Assembly (NCBI GenBank): GCA_016220085.1
Contig: JACRIN010000016.1
Coordinates: forward strand, 1 to 64,000
Source: Planctomycetota bacterium
Lineage (GTDB): Bacteria > Planctomycetota > UBA1135 > GCA-002686595
Length of the DNA: 64,000 nt
Direction: 5' to 3'
The notes beneath the pieces are model-generated. The model had not been told where the DNA came from. It did no database searches and was given only the letters and a program-made list of their open reading frames with translations. Positions 55,416 through 64,000 of the stretch are shown piece by piece; the stretch's first letter is position 1, and every line of letters starts with the position of its first letter. Made by a program: the position numbers and the translations under genes.

Positions 55416-56963
55416 TCAGGGCACGTCGATCACCGTCCGCAGCACGACCACGCCGAGCGCATCGGTGATCTCCACCGTCGCGTCGACCGGGTCGAAGTCG
55501 AGCAGCGCTTGCGAGCTCGACGGGTTGCTCGAGAACGTGACCTTGCCCTTGCCGTACGGCGCGCCCTTGACGATCAACGAGGTCGCGCTCGCGACGCCGT
55601 CGATCCGGATCCCGTAGGTGCCGGCGGCGAGGTCGCGCGCTTCGATGCGCACGGTCTCGGTGCCGCTCGACTTCAGCTTCCAGGTCACGCCGCCGTTCGC
55701 GTCGAGGTCGACGCCCGCGTTGATCAGATTCACCTTGACCACGTTCGACTTGAAGACTTCCTTCGAGAACTTGCCGAGTGCGGATTGCACCGAGGTCGGG
55801 AACACGACGCTCAGGATCACGCTCGCGCCGGACTTGATCTCGATCAGCTCGCCCTTCACTTCGAAGTCGAGCAGTTGCACCGCGCCGGACGGCGACGTGC
55901 TGAAGTCGAGCTGCGCTTCGCCGAGGCCGTTCGCCGAGAGCGTGCCGTGCTCGACGCCGCCGACGACCAGCGCGTAATCACCGGCCGGGACGTGCTCGAT
56001 CTCGACCTCGAACTCGGTTTCGCCCGACTGCGAGAGCTTGGCCTTGCCCTTCGCGCCGGCGAGCACGCCGCTGTTCGCCAACGAGACCAGCAGCGAGTCA
56101 TCTTTCGACTTGCCGAGATCCTTCGACCCCTTGCCGGGCTTCTTCGGAGCGCTCGTGCCGGTCGAACTGTTCGACGCGGGCAGCACGCCGGTCAGATACA
56201 CGGTCACGCCTTGCACGATGTCGATCTGCGCGCCGAGCGGATCGAAGTTGAGCAGCGTCTTGCCCGGCTCGACCGGGTTCTGGAATTCGACTTCGACCGA
56301 AGCGGAGCTCGTCGTCGTGATCTGGCTGACCGGCGAGCCGCCGACGAGCACGTCGTAGGTGCCCGGATCGAGCTTCTCGACCTCGATCGAGAACTTGGTC
56401 TTGGTGCTCTTCGCCTCGTACTTCAGCTTGCCTTGCGCGTTGAAGTCGGGACCGACGTTCACCATGTACACGCCGACCTTGGTCTTGTCGCTCGAGCCGC
56501 CGCCCGAGCCCCCGCCGGAACCGCCGCCCGTGCCGCCGGAACCGAACGTGTCGTGGAAGAAGACGGTCGAGCCCTGACGGACCTCGATCGTTTCGTCGAA
56601 CACGGGGAAGTCGAAGAGCGGCTTGTTGCCGTCCTGCGGCAGCGCGAATTCGATCTCGCCCTCGCCGAGGCTGGTCACCTGGATCGTCGCCTTCGGCGCG
56701 ACGAGGTCGGTGACGTAGAGGTCGTACGCGCCGGAGTCCATGTGATCGAGCTCGACGTTGAAGTCGAGATCGCCGTCGCTCTTCAGGCGCCAGCGCGCGC
56801 GCGCCGTGCCGTTGGCGTCGACGCCGGTGCTCGCGAGGAACTGGATGACGATCTGATCGTCGCCGCCCTTGGCGGAGACGTCGGAGGAGAGGAACAGGGA
56901 AGCTGCCAACCCGGTCGCGAGAGCGAGGACCGAGGCACTGCCGTGACGAAGGACGCGGATCAT
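55416..56963 (-). CDS. Secreted protein with four repeated beta domains
   Basis: The 515-residue product has a signal peptide (about 1-31, ending DVSAK) and four homologous units of roughly 95-110 residues (about 35-140, 165-270, 295-400 and 415-515). Each has a similar pattern: an opening with an A/V-N-G or GVDANG-like segment and a WRLKS.G or L..SGET strand, a G.YDL.V or AG.Y.L.V strand, then LLDFDP or LLNF and a closing I.I..G..V. Linkers differ; the first is Gly/Ser-rich (GGGSGGGS), encoded by 12-bp units. No family is recognised. It is probably a repetitive surface or matrix protein. The start is set by the leader; the upstream 30 codons are not leader-like. Confidence 0.7.
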   Translation of the reverse strand: MIRVLRHGSASVLALATGLAASLFLSSDVSAKGGDDQIVIQFLASTGVDANGTARARWRLKSDGDLDFNVELDHMDSGAYDLYVTDLVAPKATIQVTSLGEGEIEFALPQDGNKPLFDFPVFDETIEVRQGSTVFFHDTFGSGGTGGGSGGGSGGGSSDKTKVGVYMVNVGPDFNAQGKLKYEAKSTKTKFSIEVEKLDPGTYDVLVGGSPVSQITTTSSASVEVEFQNPVEPGKTLLNFDPLGAQIDIVQGVTVYLTGVLPASNSSTGTSAPKKPGKGSKDLGKSKDDSLLVSLANSGVLAGAKGKAKLSQSGETEFEVEIEHVPAGDYALVVGGVEHGTLSANGLGEAQLDFSTSPSGAVQLLDFEVKGELIEIKSGASVILSVVFPTSVQSALGKFSKEVFKSNVVKVNLINAGVDLDANGGVTWKLKSSGTETVRIEARDLAAGTYGIRIDGVASATSLIVKGAPYGKGKVTFSSNPSSSQALLDFDPVDATVEITDALGVVVLRTVIDVP

Positions 56964-57361
56964 GGTGTGAGTTTCGTAGTGGTGAGAGGTGTACGGGTGC
57001 GATCGGTATGCCGTCCGATCGATGTGGTGGCGGAGAGTCAAGGCGCGTGCCAACGACGTCGCGGCGCGCCGAGGCGAGCGAGCGTCGAGCGTCGGTCGGA
57101 AGGAACGTCGCGTTCGCGCCGCGGCGTCGACGTTCTCGGCGTCGCGAACGCGCTCGGAAGGAGCTTCTCGCTCGATCGCGTCGGTCGCGCCCGGCGCTTC
57201 ATCCGGTTCCTGGACGCCGGATCCGGCGCGCGGACCGGAGCGTCGGATGCGCGGTCAGGAATGAACGGGGCCCGTGCCATTGCGCCAACCTCGCGCGAAT
57301 GTCCGGAGCATCGTCCGCGGCGCGCGAGTTGTCGATCGATGGAACTGGGGAGCTCGGTGAA
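56964..57361. other. Spacer upstream of the four-domain protein gene
   Basis: I see no gene in this 398-bp region. The promoter of the minus-strand four-domain gene must lie here; the M16 gene on the same strand ends at its far edge. No convincing hairpin, operator or repeat was found. Confidence 0.45.
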
Positions 57362-60064
57362 TCAGCTCGCCAGCGGATTCCCATCGAGGTCGAGCCGGGT
57401 GAAGGCGCCGACTTCGTCGAGGCTCGCGCCGATGCGCGCCGCGTCGCCGACGACCAGCACGACGAGCTCTTCGGGCCGGATGCGGCGCCGCGCGAGGTCT
57501 CCGAGCTCCGCGGTCGTCGCGCGATCGAGCCACGCGAGCCGCTCGAGCGGATAGTCCGCGGCCCAACCGAAGCGACTGACGTTGTCGGCAAGCCCGACGC
57601 GCGCGGCGAGCGATTCGAACTGGCGCAGCAGCGACTGCGAGTGCGCTTGCTTCGCGAGGTCGAGCTCGTCCTCGCGCAGGCCTTCGCGGATCGCTTCGAT
57701 CTCGCGCAGGCATTCGACCAGCGCGGGAGCGGTGACATCGGTGTGCACCGCGGTCGCGACGGTGAACGCGCCGGCGCGCCGCTCGCCTTCGAACGCCGCG
57801 TGCGCGCCGTACGTGAAGCCCTTGTGCTCGCGCAGGTTCTGGTTGAGGCGACTCGTGAACGCGCCGCCGAACGCGTAGTTGAGCACCTGCAGCGGGTAGT
57901 AGTCGGGATCGGTCGCCGCGACGCCGAGGTGGCCGAGCCGCAGCTCCGACTGTGCGGCGCCCGGCTTGTCGACCAGGTAGAACGCGCGTCGCTCGCCGCG
58001 CGGAAACGTCGGCTCGCGGAACGCGTCCGCCGCTGGATCGCGGCGCGCCGCGAGCCCGTGCGACAACGGAGCGAGCAGCGGTTCGATTTCGTCCTGACCT
58101 TCGCCGGCGGCGAGCACGAGACGCGCCGGCCGCGCGAGCGCGAGCGCGTGGAAGCGACGCACGTCGTCGAGCGTCAAGCGCTCGAGCGACGCGCGCGTGC
58201 CGAGGCCGGGGAATCCGAGCGCCGAGCTCTCGCCGAAGACCAAACGCACCCACACGTTCTGCGCGATCGTGCGGATCTGGTCGCCACGGGTATCGATCGC
58301 GATCAGCGTCTGCGACTTCAGGCGCTCGAAGTCCGCGGGGGCGAACCGCGGCTCGAACAGCGTTTCCGCGAGGAGCTCGATGCCCGCCGGTCGGTGCTCG
58401 TCGAGCACCGAGAACGAGTACACGAGCTCGTCCGGCGTGACGAACGTCCGAAAATTCGCGCCGAGGAAGTCGAGCCGGTCGGTGAAGTCGGTCGTCGAGA
58501 GCGAGCGCGTGCCTTCGCCGAGCAGCGCGGCGCAGAGCGACGCGAGGCCGAGCTCGTCGCGGCTCTCGCGCACGCGGCCGCCCGCGAGCGCGAAGTGGAA
58601 CGCGGAGAGCGGACGTTCGTCGTAGCGCGTGCCGGTGAGCTTCAGCGCGCCGTCTGCGCGCGACCAGAACCGCGGCAGGTGCAGCGACGGCCGAGGCGCG
58701 GGCGCCGGCGCGCTCGCGGGCCGCGTATCGGCGCGTTCGACGCGTCGGACCGAGCGTGCGTTCGACGCGAGCTCGCGCCGCTCTGCGGGCACCGTTGAAA
58801 GCACGACGGCGGGCCGATCGGAGAGGAAACGCCGCAGCACGGCCTCGACGTCCTCGGCGTCGACCGTGACCAGTCGCTCCAGCGCGCGCGTCGCATCCGA
58901 CGGATCGCCGGGGACGATCGCGGCTCGCGCGAGCTCGGACGCCTTGCCCGCGGCGGTCTCGAAGCGCCAGACGTGGTCGGCTCGAGCGCGGTGCTTCATG
59001 CGCTCGACCTGCGCGCGATCGACGCCGCGCCCCGCGACTTCGGCGATCAAGCGCCGCACGGTCTCCTCGATCTCGTCGAGCGACACGCGCGGTGCGGCGA
59101 CGACGGAGATCAGGAACTGGCCGGCGATCTCGTAGCTCTCGGCGCTGATCGAAACCGAGCGCGCGAGCAGACGCTCGACCGTCAGCGCGCGATCGAGCAC
59201 CGCCGACTTGTTTTGCGAGAGCAGCATCGCCGCGAGCTCGAGCGCCGCCGCCTCGCGCGCGCCGTGCGGCACGGTCGGCCAGAGCAGGGAGAGCTGCGGC
59301 AGTTGCACGCGATCCTCGAGCACCGCGCGGCGATCCGAGGCGAGGCGCACGCCGATGCGCGGCGGCGAGCCGACCTCGGGGCCGCGCGGGATCGGACCGA
59401 AGTGCTTCTCCGCGAGCGCGAGCGCGCGATCGGTGTCGATGTCGCCGACGATCGCGAGCACCGCGTTGTTCGGGCCGTACCAGCGACGGAAGAACGCCGT
59501 GACGTCGTCGAGCGTCGCCGCGTCGAGATCCGCCATCGAGCCGATCGGGATCCACGAGTAGGGATGGCCGTCGGGGTAGAGCTCGGCGTGCAGCACTTCG
59601 CGCACGCGGCCGTACGGTCGATTCTCGTAGCTCTGGCGGCGCTCGTTCTTGACGACGTCGCGCTGGTTGTCGAGCTTCGCGTGCGTCAACGCGGGCACGA
59701 GCCCGCCCATGCGGTCCGCTTCGAGCCAGAGCGCGAGCTCGAGGTGCTGCACCGGCAACGTCTCGAAGTACCACGTGCGATCGAACGTCGTCGTGCCATT
59801 GAGCGTGCCGCCGGCGCCTTGGATGCGCTTGAAGTGCTCGCCCGCGCCGACGTGCTCGGAGCCTTCGAACATCAGGTGCTCGAAGAGGTGGGCGAGCCCG
59901 GAACGTCCGCGCTCCTCGCGCGCGCTGCCGACGTGATAGGCGACCTGCACCGCGACGACGGGATCGGAGCGATCTTCGTGGACGAGCACGCGCAAGCCGT
60001 TCTCGAGCACGAATTCGCGGTAGGGGAGGTCGAGGACCGGTCGGTGCGTCGCGGGCTGGCTCAT
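57362..60064 (-). CDS. M16 family zinc metallopeptidase (duplicated halves)
   Basis: The 900-residue protein contains two M16 domain pairs. The first has the inverted zinc motif H59-L-F-E62-H63 (SGLAHLFEHLMFEG) and a later ENRPYGRVRE region; the second half (about 470-900) keeps the fold with GGAFTSRLNQNLREHKGFTYG but lacks the zinc motif, as usual for these clamshell enzymes. Members cut short peptides, for example signal or unstructured peptides. No signal peptide is visible, so it may be cytoplasmic, although relatives are often exported. It is divergent from the MORN lipoprotein gene across 183 bp. Confidence 0.9.
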   Translation of the reverse strand: MSQPATHRPVLDLPYREFVLENGLRVLVHEDRSDPVVAVQVAYHVGSAREERGRSGLAHLFEHLMFEGSEHVGAGEHFKRIQGAGGTLNGTTTFDRTWYFETLPVQHLELALWLEADRMGGLVPALTHAKLDNQRDVVKNERRQSYENRPYGRVREVLHAELYPDGHPYSWIPIGSMADLDAATLDDVTAFFRRWYGPNNAVLAIVGDIDTDRALALAEKHFGPIPRGPEVGSPPRIGVRLASDRRAVLEDRVQLPQLSLLWPTVPHGAREAAALELAAMLLSQNKSAVLDRALTVERLLARSVSISAESYEIAGQFLISVVAAPRVSLDEIEETVRRLIAEVAGRGVDRAQVERMKHRARADHVWRFETAAGKASELARAAIVPGDPSDATRALERLVTVDAEDVEAVLRRFLSDRPAVVLSTVPAERRELASNARSVRRVERADTRPASAPAPAPRPSLHLPRFWSRADGALKLTGTRYDERPLSAFHFALAGGRVRESRDELGLASLCAALLGEGTRSLSTTDFTDRLDFLGANFRTFVTPDELVYSFSVLDEHRPAGIELLAETLFEPRFAPADFERLKSQTLIAIDTRGDQIRTIAQNVWVRLVFGESSALGFPGLGTRASLERLTLDDVRRFHALALARPARLVLAAGEGQDEIEPLLAPLSHGLAARRDPAADAFREPTFPRGERRAFYLVDKPGAAQSELRLGHLGVAATDPDYYPLQVLNYAFGGAFTSRLNQNLREHKGFTYGAHAAFEGERRAGAFTVATAVHTDVTAPALVECLREIEAIREGLREDELDLAKQAHSQSLLRQFESLAARVGLADNVSRFGWAADYPLERLAWLDRATTAELGDLARRRIRPEELVVLVVGDAARIGASLDEVGAFTRLDLDGNPLAS

Positions 60065-60247
60065 GCACCGACATCGTAGAGCGCGCGGGGCGCGAAGCGA
60101 TCGGGAGATCGCGTCGACGCACGGCTCGCCGGACGCCGAAGTCGCACGCGCTCGTCCCGACCTCTCCGCGGAACGACATGAAGGAGCGGGCGCGACTCCG
60201 GACGACCCGGTGCGCCGCGGTGCGCCCGTCGATACTCTGGACACCGC

Positions 60248-60850
60248 GTGACGCCGAAATCGTTCTCGTTCGCTGATCTCGCGGGCGCGGTGCTCTGCTC
60301 GCTCGTCTCGCTCACCGCCTGCCGCGCGCATCACCCGCCGTTCCCGGACGTACCCGACGAGGCCGTGCCCGCGCCGCCGCCGATCTTCGAGCGCCGCACC
60401 GAGTACTACGACAAGGCCGCGACGCAGAAGCGCCGCGAGTGGCATGTGTGGGTGTACGAAGGCGGCGTGACGCTGCGCGACGGCGAGGAGCTCGAGTGGT
60501 GGCCCGGCGGCGGCATGCGCGCGCGCCGGCGCTTCGAGCGCGGTGAGCCCACGGCTGAGTGGACGACGTGGTTCGAGAACGGGACGAAGAGCTCCGAGTG
60601 CACGCTCGGCTCGGACGAGCTCTCGCCGATGCGTTGGTGGCATCCGAACGGCGTGCTCGCGAGCGAAGGCCCGGGCCGCAACGGTTCGCGCGAGGGTCGC
60701 TGGCGCACCTGGCACGAGAACGGCGCGCCCGAGAGCGAAGGCGAGTACCGCGACAACCGCCGCGAAGGTCCCTGGACGTTCTGGAACGACGACGGCGGCT
60801 TGTGCGAGTCGCGCGTCTACCGCGCGGGCGTCGCGGTCGACGTGCGTTGA
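60248..60850 (+). CDS. MORN-repeat lipoprotein
   Basis: The 200-residue protein begins with GTG, has a lipoprotein leader with lipobox LTAC, and contains several MORN_2-type repeats: GVTLRDGEELEWWPGGGMRARRRFE, WTTWFENGTKSSE, RWWHPNGVLASEG, RWRTWHENGAPESEGEY and PWTFWNDDGGLCESRVY. Such proteins are frequently labelled antitoxin-like (YwqK), but here nothing suggests a toxin partner, and the lipobox points to an envelope role. It converges on the M64 peptidase gene. Confidence 0.75.
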   Translation: MTPKSFSFADLAGAVLCSLVSLTACRAHHPPFPDVPDEAVPAPPPIFERRTEYYDKAATQKRREWHVWVYEGGVTLRDGEELEWWPGGGMRARRRFERGEPTAEWTTWFENGTKSSECTLGSDELSPMRWWHPNGVLASEGPGRNGSREGRWRTWHENGAPESEGEYRDNRREGPWTFWNDDGGLCESRVYRAGVAVDVR

Positions 60851-60884
60851 GCTCGCTCCGCGGTTCGAGCCGTTGAGCGCTCGT

Positions 60885-62318
60885 TCAGCGCGCGCCCGTC
60901 ACCTCGACCCACCAGACGCGTTCGGACTCGAGCAGCCCGCGCTCGTCCTTCAGCACCCACGGGAACTTCTCGCCGCGCAGCTCGGTCGTGTCCTTGACGC
61001 GACAGATGACGCGATAGCGACCGGGCTCGAGGTCCTTGCGCGACACGACGAACTTGTGGCTGCCGCTCGAATTGCCGCGCACGGTCGAACGCGGCGTCGC
61101 GGTGATCGTCGGCAGCTTGCCGCGGCGGGTGCGGTTGCCGCTCTTCGTGCTCGGCTTCGGCGCGGGCCGGCCTTGCGGTGCCTTGCTGCCCTCGGACGGG
61201 AGCTCATCGGGGAGCACCCACCACTTGACCTCGAGCGGATGCGACGCGGGCTTCAGCACCTCGACGGTCAGCGTGATCGGCTCGCGTTCGAGCTTCAGAT
61301 ACTCGTGCGCGTCGCCCAGCGCAGCGGGCGGCGTCTCGCTCTCGATCGGATCGACGCGCGCGTAGATCGCGAGCACCAGAGCTTCCTGGCAGACGACGCA
61401 GAAGCGTTCGTCGCTCGCCATCACGCAACCGGTCGACGTGGGCCGCCACGCACCGCGCGCGCGACCGAGAGCGCCTTCGTACACGCCGACGCCCGGGTGC
61501 TTCGCCGCGAGCCAATGGGCCCACGGGACCTGCATCTCGTCCTCGCTCGCGGAGACGTTGATGCCGTCCCGCGCGTCGTTCGCGACCGGACGAGTCTGCG
61601 TGTCGTACTCGTCGCTCAGTCCGCCGAACGCGTGCCCGAACTCGTGCACGATCGTCCGCACCTCGCGCCCGCCGATCGTCGCGATCCCGCCGCCGCCGGT
61701 GCCGAGCACGCCGTTCTTCACGAAGACGATCGCGAGCCGCTCGGCATCGGGCACCTTCGCGAGCGCGCCGAAGACGAGCTTCGAATCGACACCGACGTGC
61801 CCGGCGATCGTTCCGAGCGTGCGCGCGCCGAGCGCGGTGTCGTAGTCGCGCCCGAACCCGTCGACGCCGGAGTCGGCGGAGACCAGGTCCGCGCGCAGGA
61901 AGTTGAAGTACGAGTAGTACTCGCGCAGCGTCGCTTGGCGCGCGAAGAGCTCCGGCACGTCCGCCGCGAGGTCGACGAAGGAATCCATGTGGCCGAGCTC
62001 GTACCCGTCCGCCATCAGCACGACGTCGATCCGATTCGACGACGGCCCGTGGCACAGGACGTCGCTCCAGCCGAGGAACGCGCTCGGCTTCGCGCGCTCC
62101 GCCGCTTCGCTTCCGGCAGGGGTCTCCGGGTACTTGGCGGCGAGTCGCTCGTACACGGCGCGCGCGTCGCCGAAGCGTCCGTCGCGCGCGCGGGCTTCGC
62201 CGAGCTCGAGTTGCTTCTGCGCGTCCTCGGCGGGCGATTGCGCCGCGAACGCGCGCTCGTTCGCGCCGACGGCGAGGCTGCAGAGCACCGCGAGCGAGCG
62301 CCGAACGATCGTCGTCAT
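60885..62318 (-). CDS. M64 (IgA-peptidase-type) zinc metalloprotease, exported
   Basis: The 477-residue protein has a signal peptide (about 1-26, ending AFAAQ), a TPR-like or helical N-terminal stretch (30-75) and an M64 catalytic domain with the zinc motif H225-E226-FG-H229 inside HEFGHAFGGLSDEY, preceded by NRIDVVLMADGYE. The C-terminal part is a beta domain with a basic Lys/Arg linker (about 375-400). M64 enzymes include a clostridial IgA protease; here general extracellular proteolysis is more likely. It is upstream, on the same strand, of the 42-bp repeats that follow the beta-helix gene. Confidence 0.85.
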   Translation of the reverse strand: MTTIVRRSLAVLCSLAVGANERAFAAQSPAEDAQKQLELGEARARDGRFGDARAVYERLAAKYPETPAGSEAAERAKPSAFLGWSDVLCHGPSSNRIDVVLMADGYELGHMDSFVDLAADVPELFARQATLREYYSYFNFLRADLVSADSGVDGFGRDYDTALGARTLGTIAGHVGVDSKLVFGALAKVPDAERLAIVFVKNGVLGTGGGGIATIGGREVRTIVHEFGHAFGGLSDEYDTQTRPVANDARDGINVSASEDEMQVPWAHWLAAKHPGVGVYEGALGRARGAWRPTSTGCVMASDERFCVVCQEALVLAIYARVDPIESETPPAALGDAHEYLKLEREPITLTVEVLKPASHPLEVKWWVLPDELPSEGSKAPQGRPAPKPSTKSGNRTRRGKLPTITATPRSTVRGNSSGSHKFVVSRKDLEPGRYRVICRVKDTTELRGEKFPWVLKDERGLLESERVWWVEVTGAR

Positions 62319-62490
62319 GCGTCCACGTTAACCGGCCGCGCCTCGGACGCCACGCTTCGCTTCGCCGTGCGTCCGCGCGCGCCGGCCGCCGCGCGGTGGC
62401 GGGTGGCGCCGCTCGACCTCGGGTCCGAGCGTGCCGTCGAACCGGCGGCTCCGCGCGCTCGGATCGACGATCGCGACCGAGTCGCCGCGG

Positions 62491-62690
62491 AACTGCCCGC
62501 GAACGATCACGATCGAGAGCGGAGGGAACCTCGGAACCGAGCTCTGACGATCACGATCGCCGGCGCGGAGCCGCAAGTTGGCGCGCTGCGGATCACGCTC
62601 GGGAACGAGCAGCCGCAACACCGCGCGCTGACGATCACGACGGCGAGCGCGGAGCTCTAGAGTTGTGAGCCGACGATCACGATCGCGAGC
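62491..62690. repeat. Five degenerate 42-bp repeats at the 3' end of the beta-helix gene
   Basis: The core GATCAC recurs at 62505, 62549, 62591, 62633 and 62675, spaced 44, 42, 42 and 42 bp. On the minus strand each unit resembles CGATCGTGATCGTC, the sequence that encodes the protein ending IVIVGSQL. Only the last unit lies inside the gene; the other four are downstream of its stop codon, and one further core-like GATCGTCGATC lies near 62465. The rest of the 62319-62656 spacer shows nothing else. Confidence 0.8.
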
Positions 62691-63919
62691 GGTGTCCCTC
62701 GATGCACCGTTCCGTCGCCCGCGACGAAGTCGAACGCGACGAGCCACGTCAGCGCTTCGAGCGGCGCGTGCAGCCCGCCGAGCGGGAGCTGCACCGAGAC
62801 CTGGCCCGACGCCGGCACGACCGCGATCTCGCGCTCCTTCGGCAGCGGCAGCGCGAGGCCGCCGACCGACTTCGGGTGGACGCTCTCGACGCGCATCCGC
62901 ACGCGGTCGCCGGCTCCACCGGTGAAGGCGAGCGAGAGGTTCGTGAGCTCGCGCGCGACGCGCGTGCCCGACGCGATCCGCGCGAGCCCCGCGACCGGCA
63001 CGTGCACACCGTTGTTGACGTGAATCGGTTGCCCCGGCGCGCCGCTCGGTCCGTTCGGGCAACAATAGCCGAGCCCGCCGGAGCCGGCGGACCCACCGAG
63101 CGTCGTGCAGGCGAGGAGTTCCGCGACCGGCAGCTCGGTGCCAGGGGGTTGGCTGCCGAGGAAGATCCCGTCGCCTCCGTCGCCGCCGTTGCCCGCCGGG
63201 ATGCCGAGGAAGTCGCAACAACCGTGCTCCTCGCCACCGTGTCCGCCGCTGCCTCCTTGGAACGTCGAGTTCGACGCGAAGAGCCGAGCGTCGGGCGATT
63301 CGTACGCGCGCGCGCCGTGGCCGCCGTCGTACGCGGTCTCGCTCCAATCGGTGCCGCCCGAGCCGCCGGTCAGCGTGCAGTCGAAGAGCTCGAGTTCGGT
63401 CGCGCGCGCGAAGCACGCCGGACCGCCGGAGGAAGGACTGTAGCTGCAGCTCGTCCACGTGAAGCACGAGCCGTGCCCGCCGAGCACCGACGCACCGACG
63501 ATGCGCACGAATCCGTTCTGCGTCGCGCGCGCGGCTTGACCGCCCGATTGGTACGGCGCCGGCGCCGGGTAGCCGCGGTACGTTCCGCCGCGCACGTGCA
63601 CCGGACCGAGGTTGTTGCGCAGCAAGAGCGCTTCGGCGCCGCCCGCGAGGACGTCGAGCCCGCTGAGCAGCGTCGGTTTGCCGGCGGGCGAGTGCTCGAC
63701 GCGCACTTCGCCGTTGATCGACACGCTCGCGCCTTCGTCGGCGGCGATCGTCAGCGCCTTGCCGTCGACCGCGAAGCCCGAGAACGCGCCGGCGCGCACC
63801 AGCACGACGTCGCCGTCCTGCGCGGCGTCGACCGCCGCCTGGATCGTCGCGAACGTCTGACCGGAACCGACCGTATGGACCTGACCGCCGAGGGCGAGCG
63901 AGAGCACGAGCGCGAACAT
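62657..63919 (-). CDS. Secreted right-handed beta-helix protein
   Basis: The 420-residue protein has a short leader (MFALVLSLALGGQVHTV) and then the classic opening GSGQTFATIQAAVDAAQDGD plus VVLVRAG, followed by repeated strand-turn units (SINGEVRVEHS, LLLRNNLGPVHVRGGTY, GFVRIVGASVLGG) of a parallel beta-helix. Glycine-rich loops with CCDF and CCPNG cysteine pairs follow. The C-terminal 100 residues form a separate beta domain. The enzyme class cannot be assigned; many such proteins act on polysaccharides or are structural. AGGAG seven bases before the ATG supports the start. Its 3' end is the origin of the 42-bp repeats. Confidence 0.8.
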   Translation of the reverse strand: MFALVLSLALGGQVHTVGSGQTFATIQAAVDAAQDGDVVLVRAGAFSGFAVDGKALTIAADEGASVSINGEVRVEHSPAGKPTLLSGLDVLAGGAEALLLRNNLGPVHVRGGTYRGYPAPAPYQSGGQAARATQNGFVRIVGASVLGGHGSCFTWTSCSYSPSSGGPACFARATELELFDCTLTGGSGGTDWSETAYDGGHGARAYESPDARLFASNSTFQGGSGGHGGEEHGCCDFLGIPAGNGGDGGDGIFLGSQPPGTELPVAELLACTTLGGSAGSGGLGYCCPNGPSGAPGQPIHVNNGVHVPVAGLARIASGTRVARELTNLSLAFTGGAGDRVRMRVESVHPKSVGGLALPLPKEREIAVVPASGQVSVQLPLGGLHAPLEALTWLVAFDFVAGDGTVHRGTPLAIVIVGSQL

Positions 63920-64000
63920 CGGTGAACTCCTGTGCGTGGGGGTTGCGAGTGGATGGAGACCCAGGACGGAGCGCCTATTCGAACCGGTTCAGCCGATTGT

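Noticed and set aside
60248..60850. Antitoxin of a toxin-antitoxin pair (YwqK-type label)
   Set aside because: A lipobox directs the protein to the envelope and no toxin gene is adjacent. MORN repeats alone do not support antitoxin function.

Overview
The window is very GC-rich DNA (most gaps and third codon positions are G/C) and looks chromosomal, from a bacterium of the phylum Planctomycetota. The clues are a secreted C-terminal domain of the type YCxxKxNSLGC...DCSGVY...DALEF, found twice (in a five-haem cytochrome and in a propeller-like protein), many secreted or lipoprotein enzymes, three membrane-anchored sulfatase-fold proteins, BNR/VPS10-type propellers, right-handed beta-helix proteins, and a GH78 rhamnosidase beside an S9 peptidase. 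Assignment to the phylum is inference; no rRNA, tRNA or ribosomal protein gene is present to test it. No integrase, transposase or CRISPR array was seen.

Layout. 1-300: a group II intron domain V hairpin, apparently a 3' remnant. 0.3-4 kb: pdxA, then a secreted five-haem cytochrome on the minus strand. 4.9-13 kb: a B12-binding radical SAM enzyme, two membrane sulfatase-fold proteins and a GT-C glycosyltransferase. 13.3-17.5 kb: an arylsulfotransferase-like lipoprotein, hisS, and a DnaJ-type co-chaperone next to a probable Hsp20 relic. 17.5-27.6 kb: a multi-PAS hybrid histidine kinase, an S9 peptidase, a GH78 rhamnosidase and an unknown secreted protein. 27.6-32.1 kb: a rearranged accessory block. 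A 98-bp direct repeat carrying the 5' end of the M18 aminopeptidase gene flanks a broken in-frame fusion to a GH78 tail, a beta-helix gene whose signal peptide is separated from its body by a run of ten G, and a propeller-like gene with the planctomycetal C-terminal domain. 32-42 kb: the M18 aminopeptidase, a third sulfatase-fold protein, an exported beta-carbonic anhydrase, ogt, a HEAT/vWA protein, a nitroreductase-methyltransferase fusion and pcm.

42-49 kb: a large BNR-repeat lipoprotein, then an oxidative-stress unit (Fur/PerR-like regulator, AhpC-type peroxiredoxin, AhpD, Dps) with palindromic operators before both the regulator and the peroxiredoxin gene, then an OPT transporter. 49-55 kb: a minus-strand 2-oxoglutarate dehydrogenase operon (sucA-sucB-lpd plus a small lipoprotein). 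55-64 kb: a secreted protein of four repeated domains, an M16 peptidase, a MORN lipoprotein, an M64 peptidase and a secreted beta-helix protein.

A recurring theme is that many spacers consist of degenerate short tandem repeats with a fixed local period (12, 14, 20 or 42 bp), often directly after a stop codon, while several proteins carry in-frame 9-bp arrays in disordered segments. With the mosaic block at 27.6-32.1 kb, this points to frequent replication slippage and local recombination.
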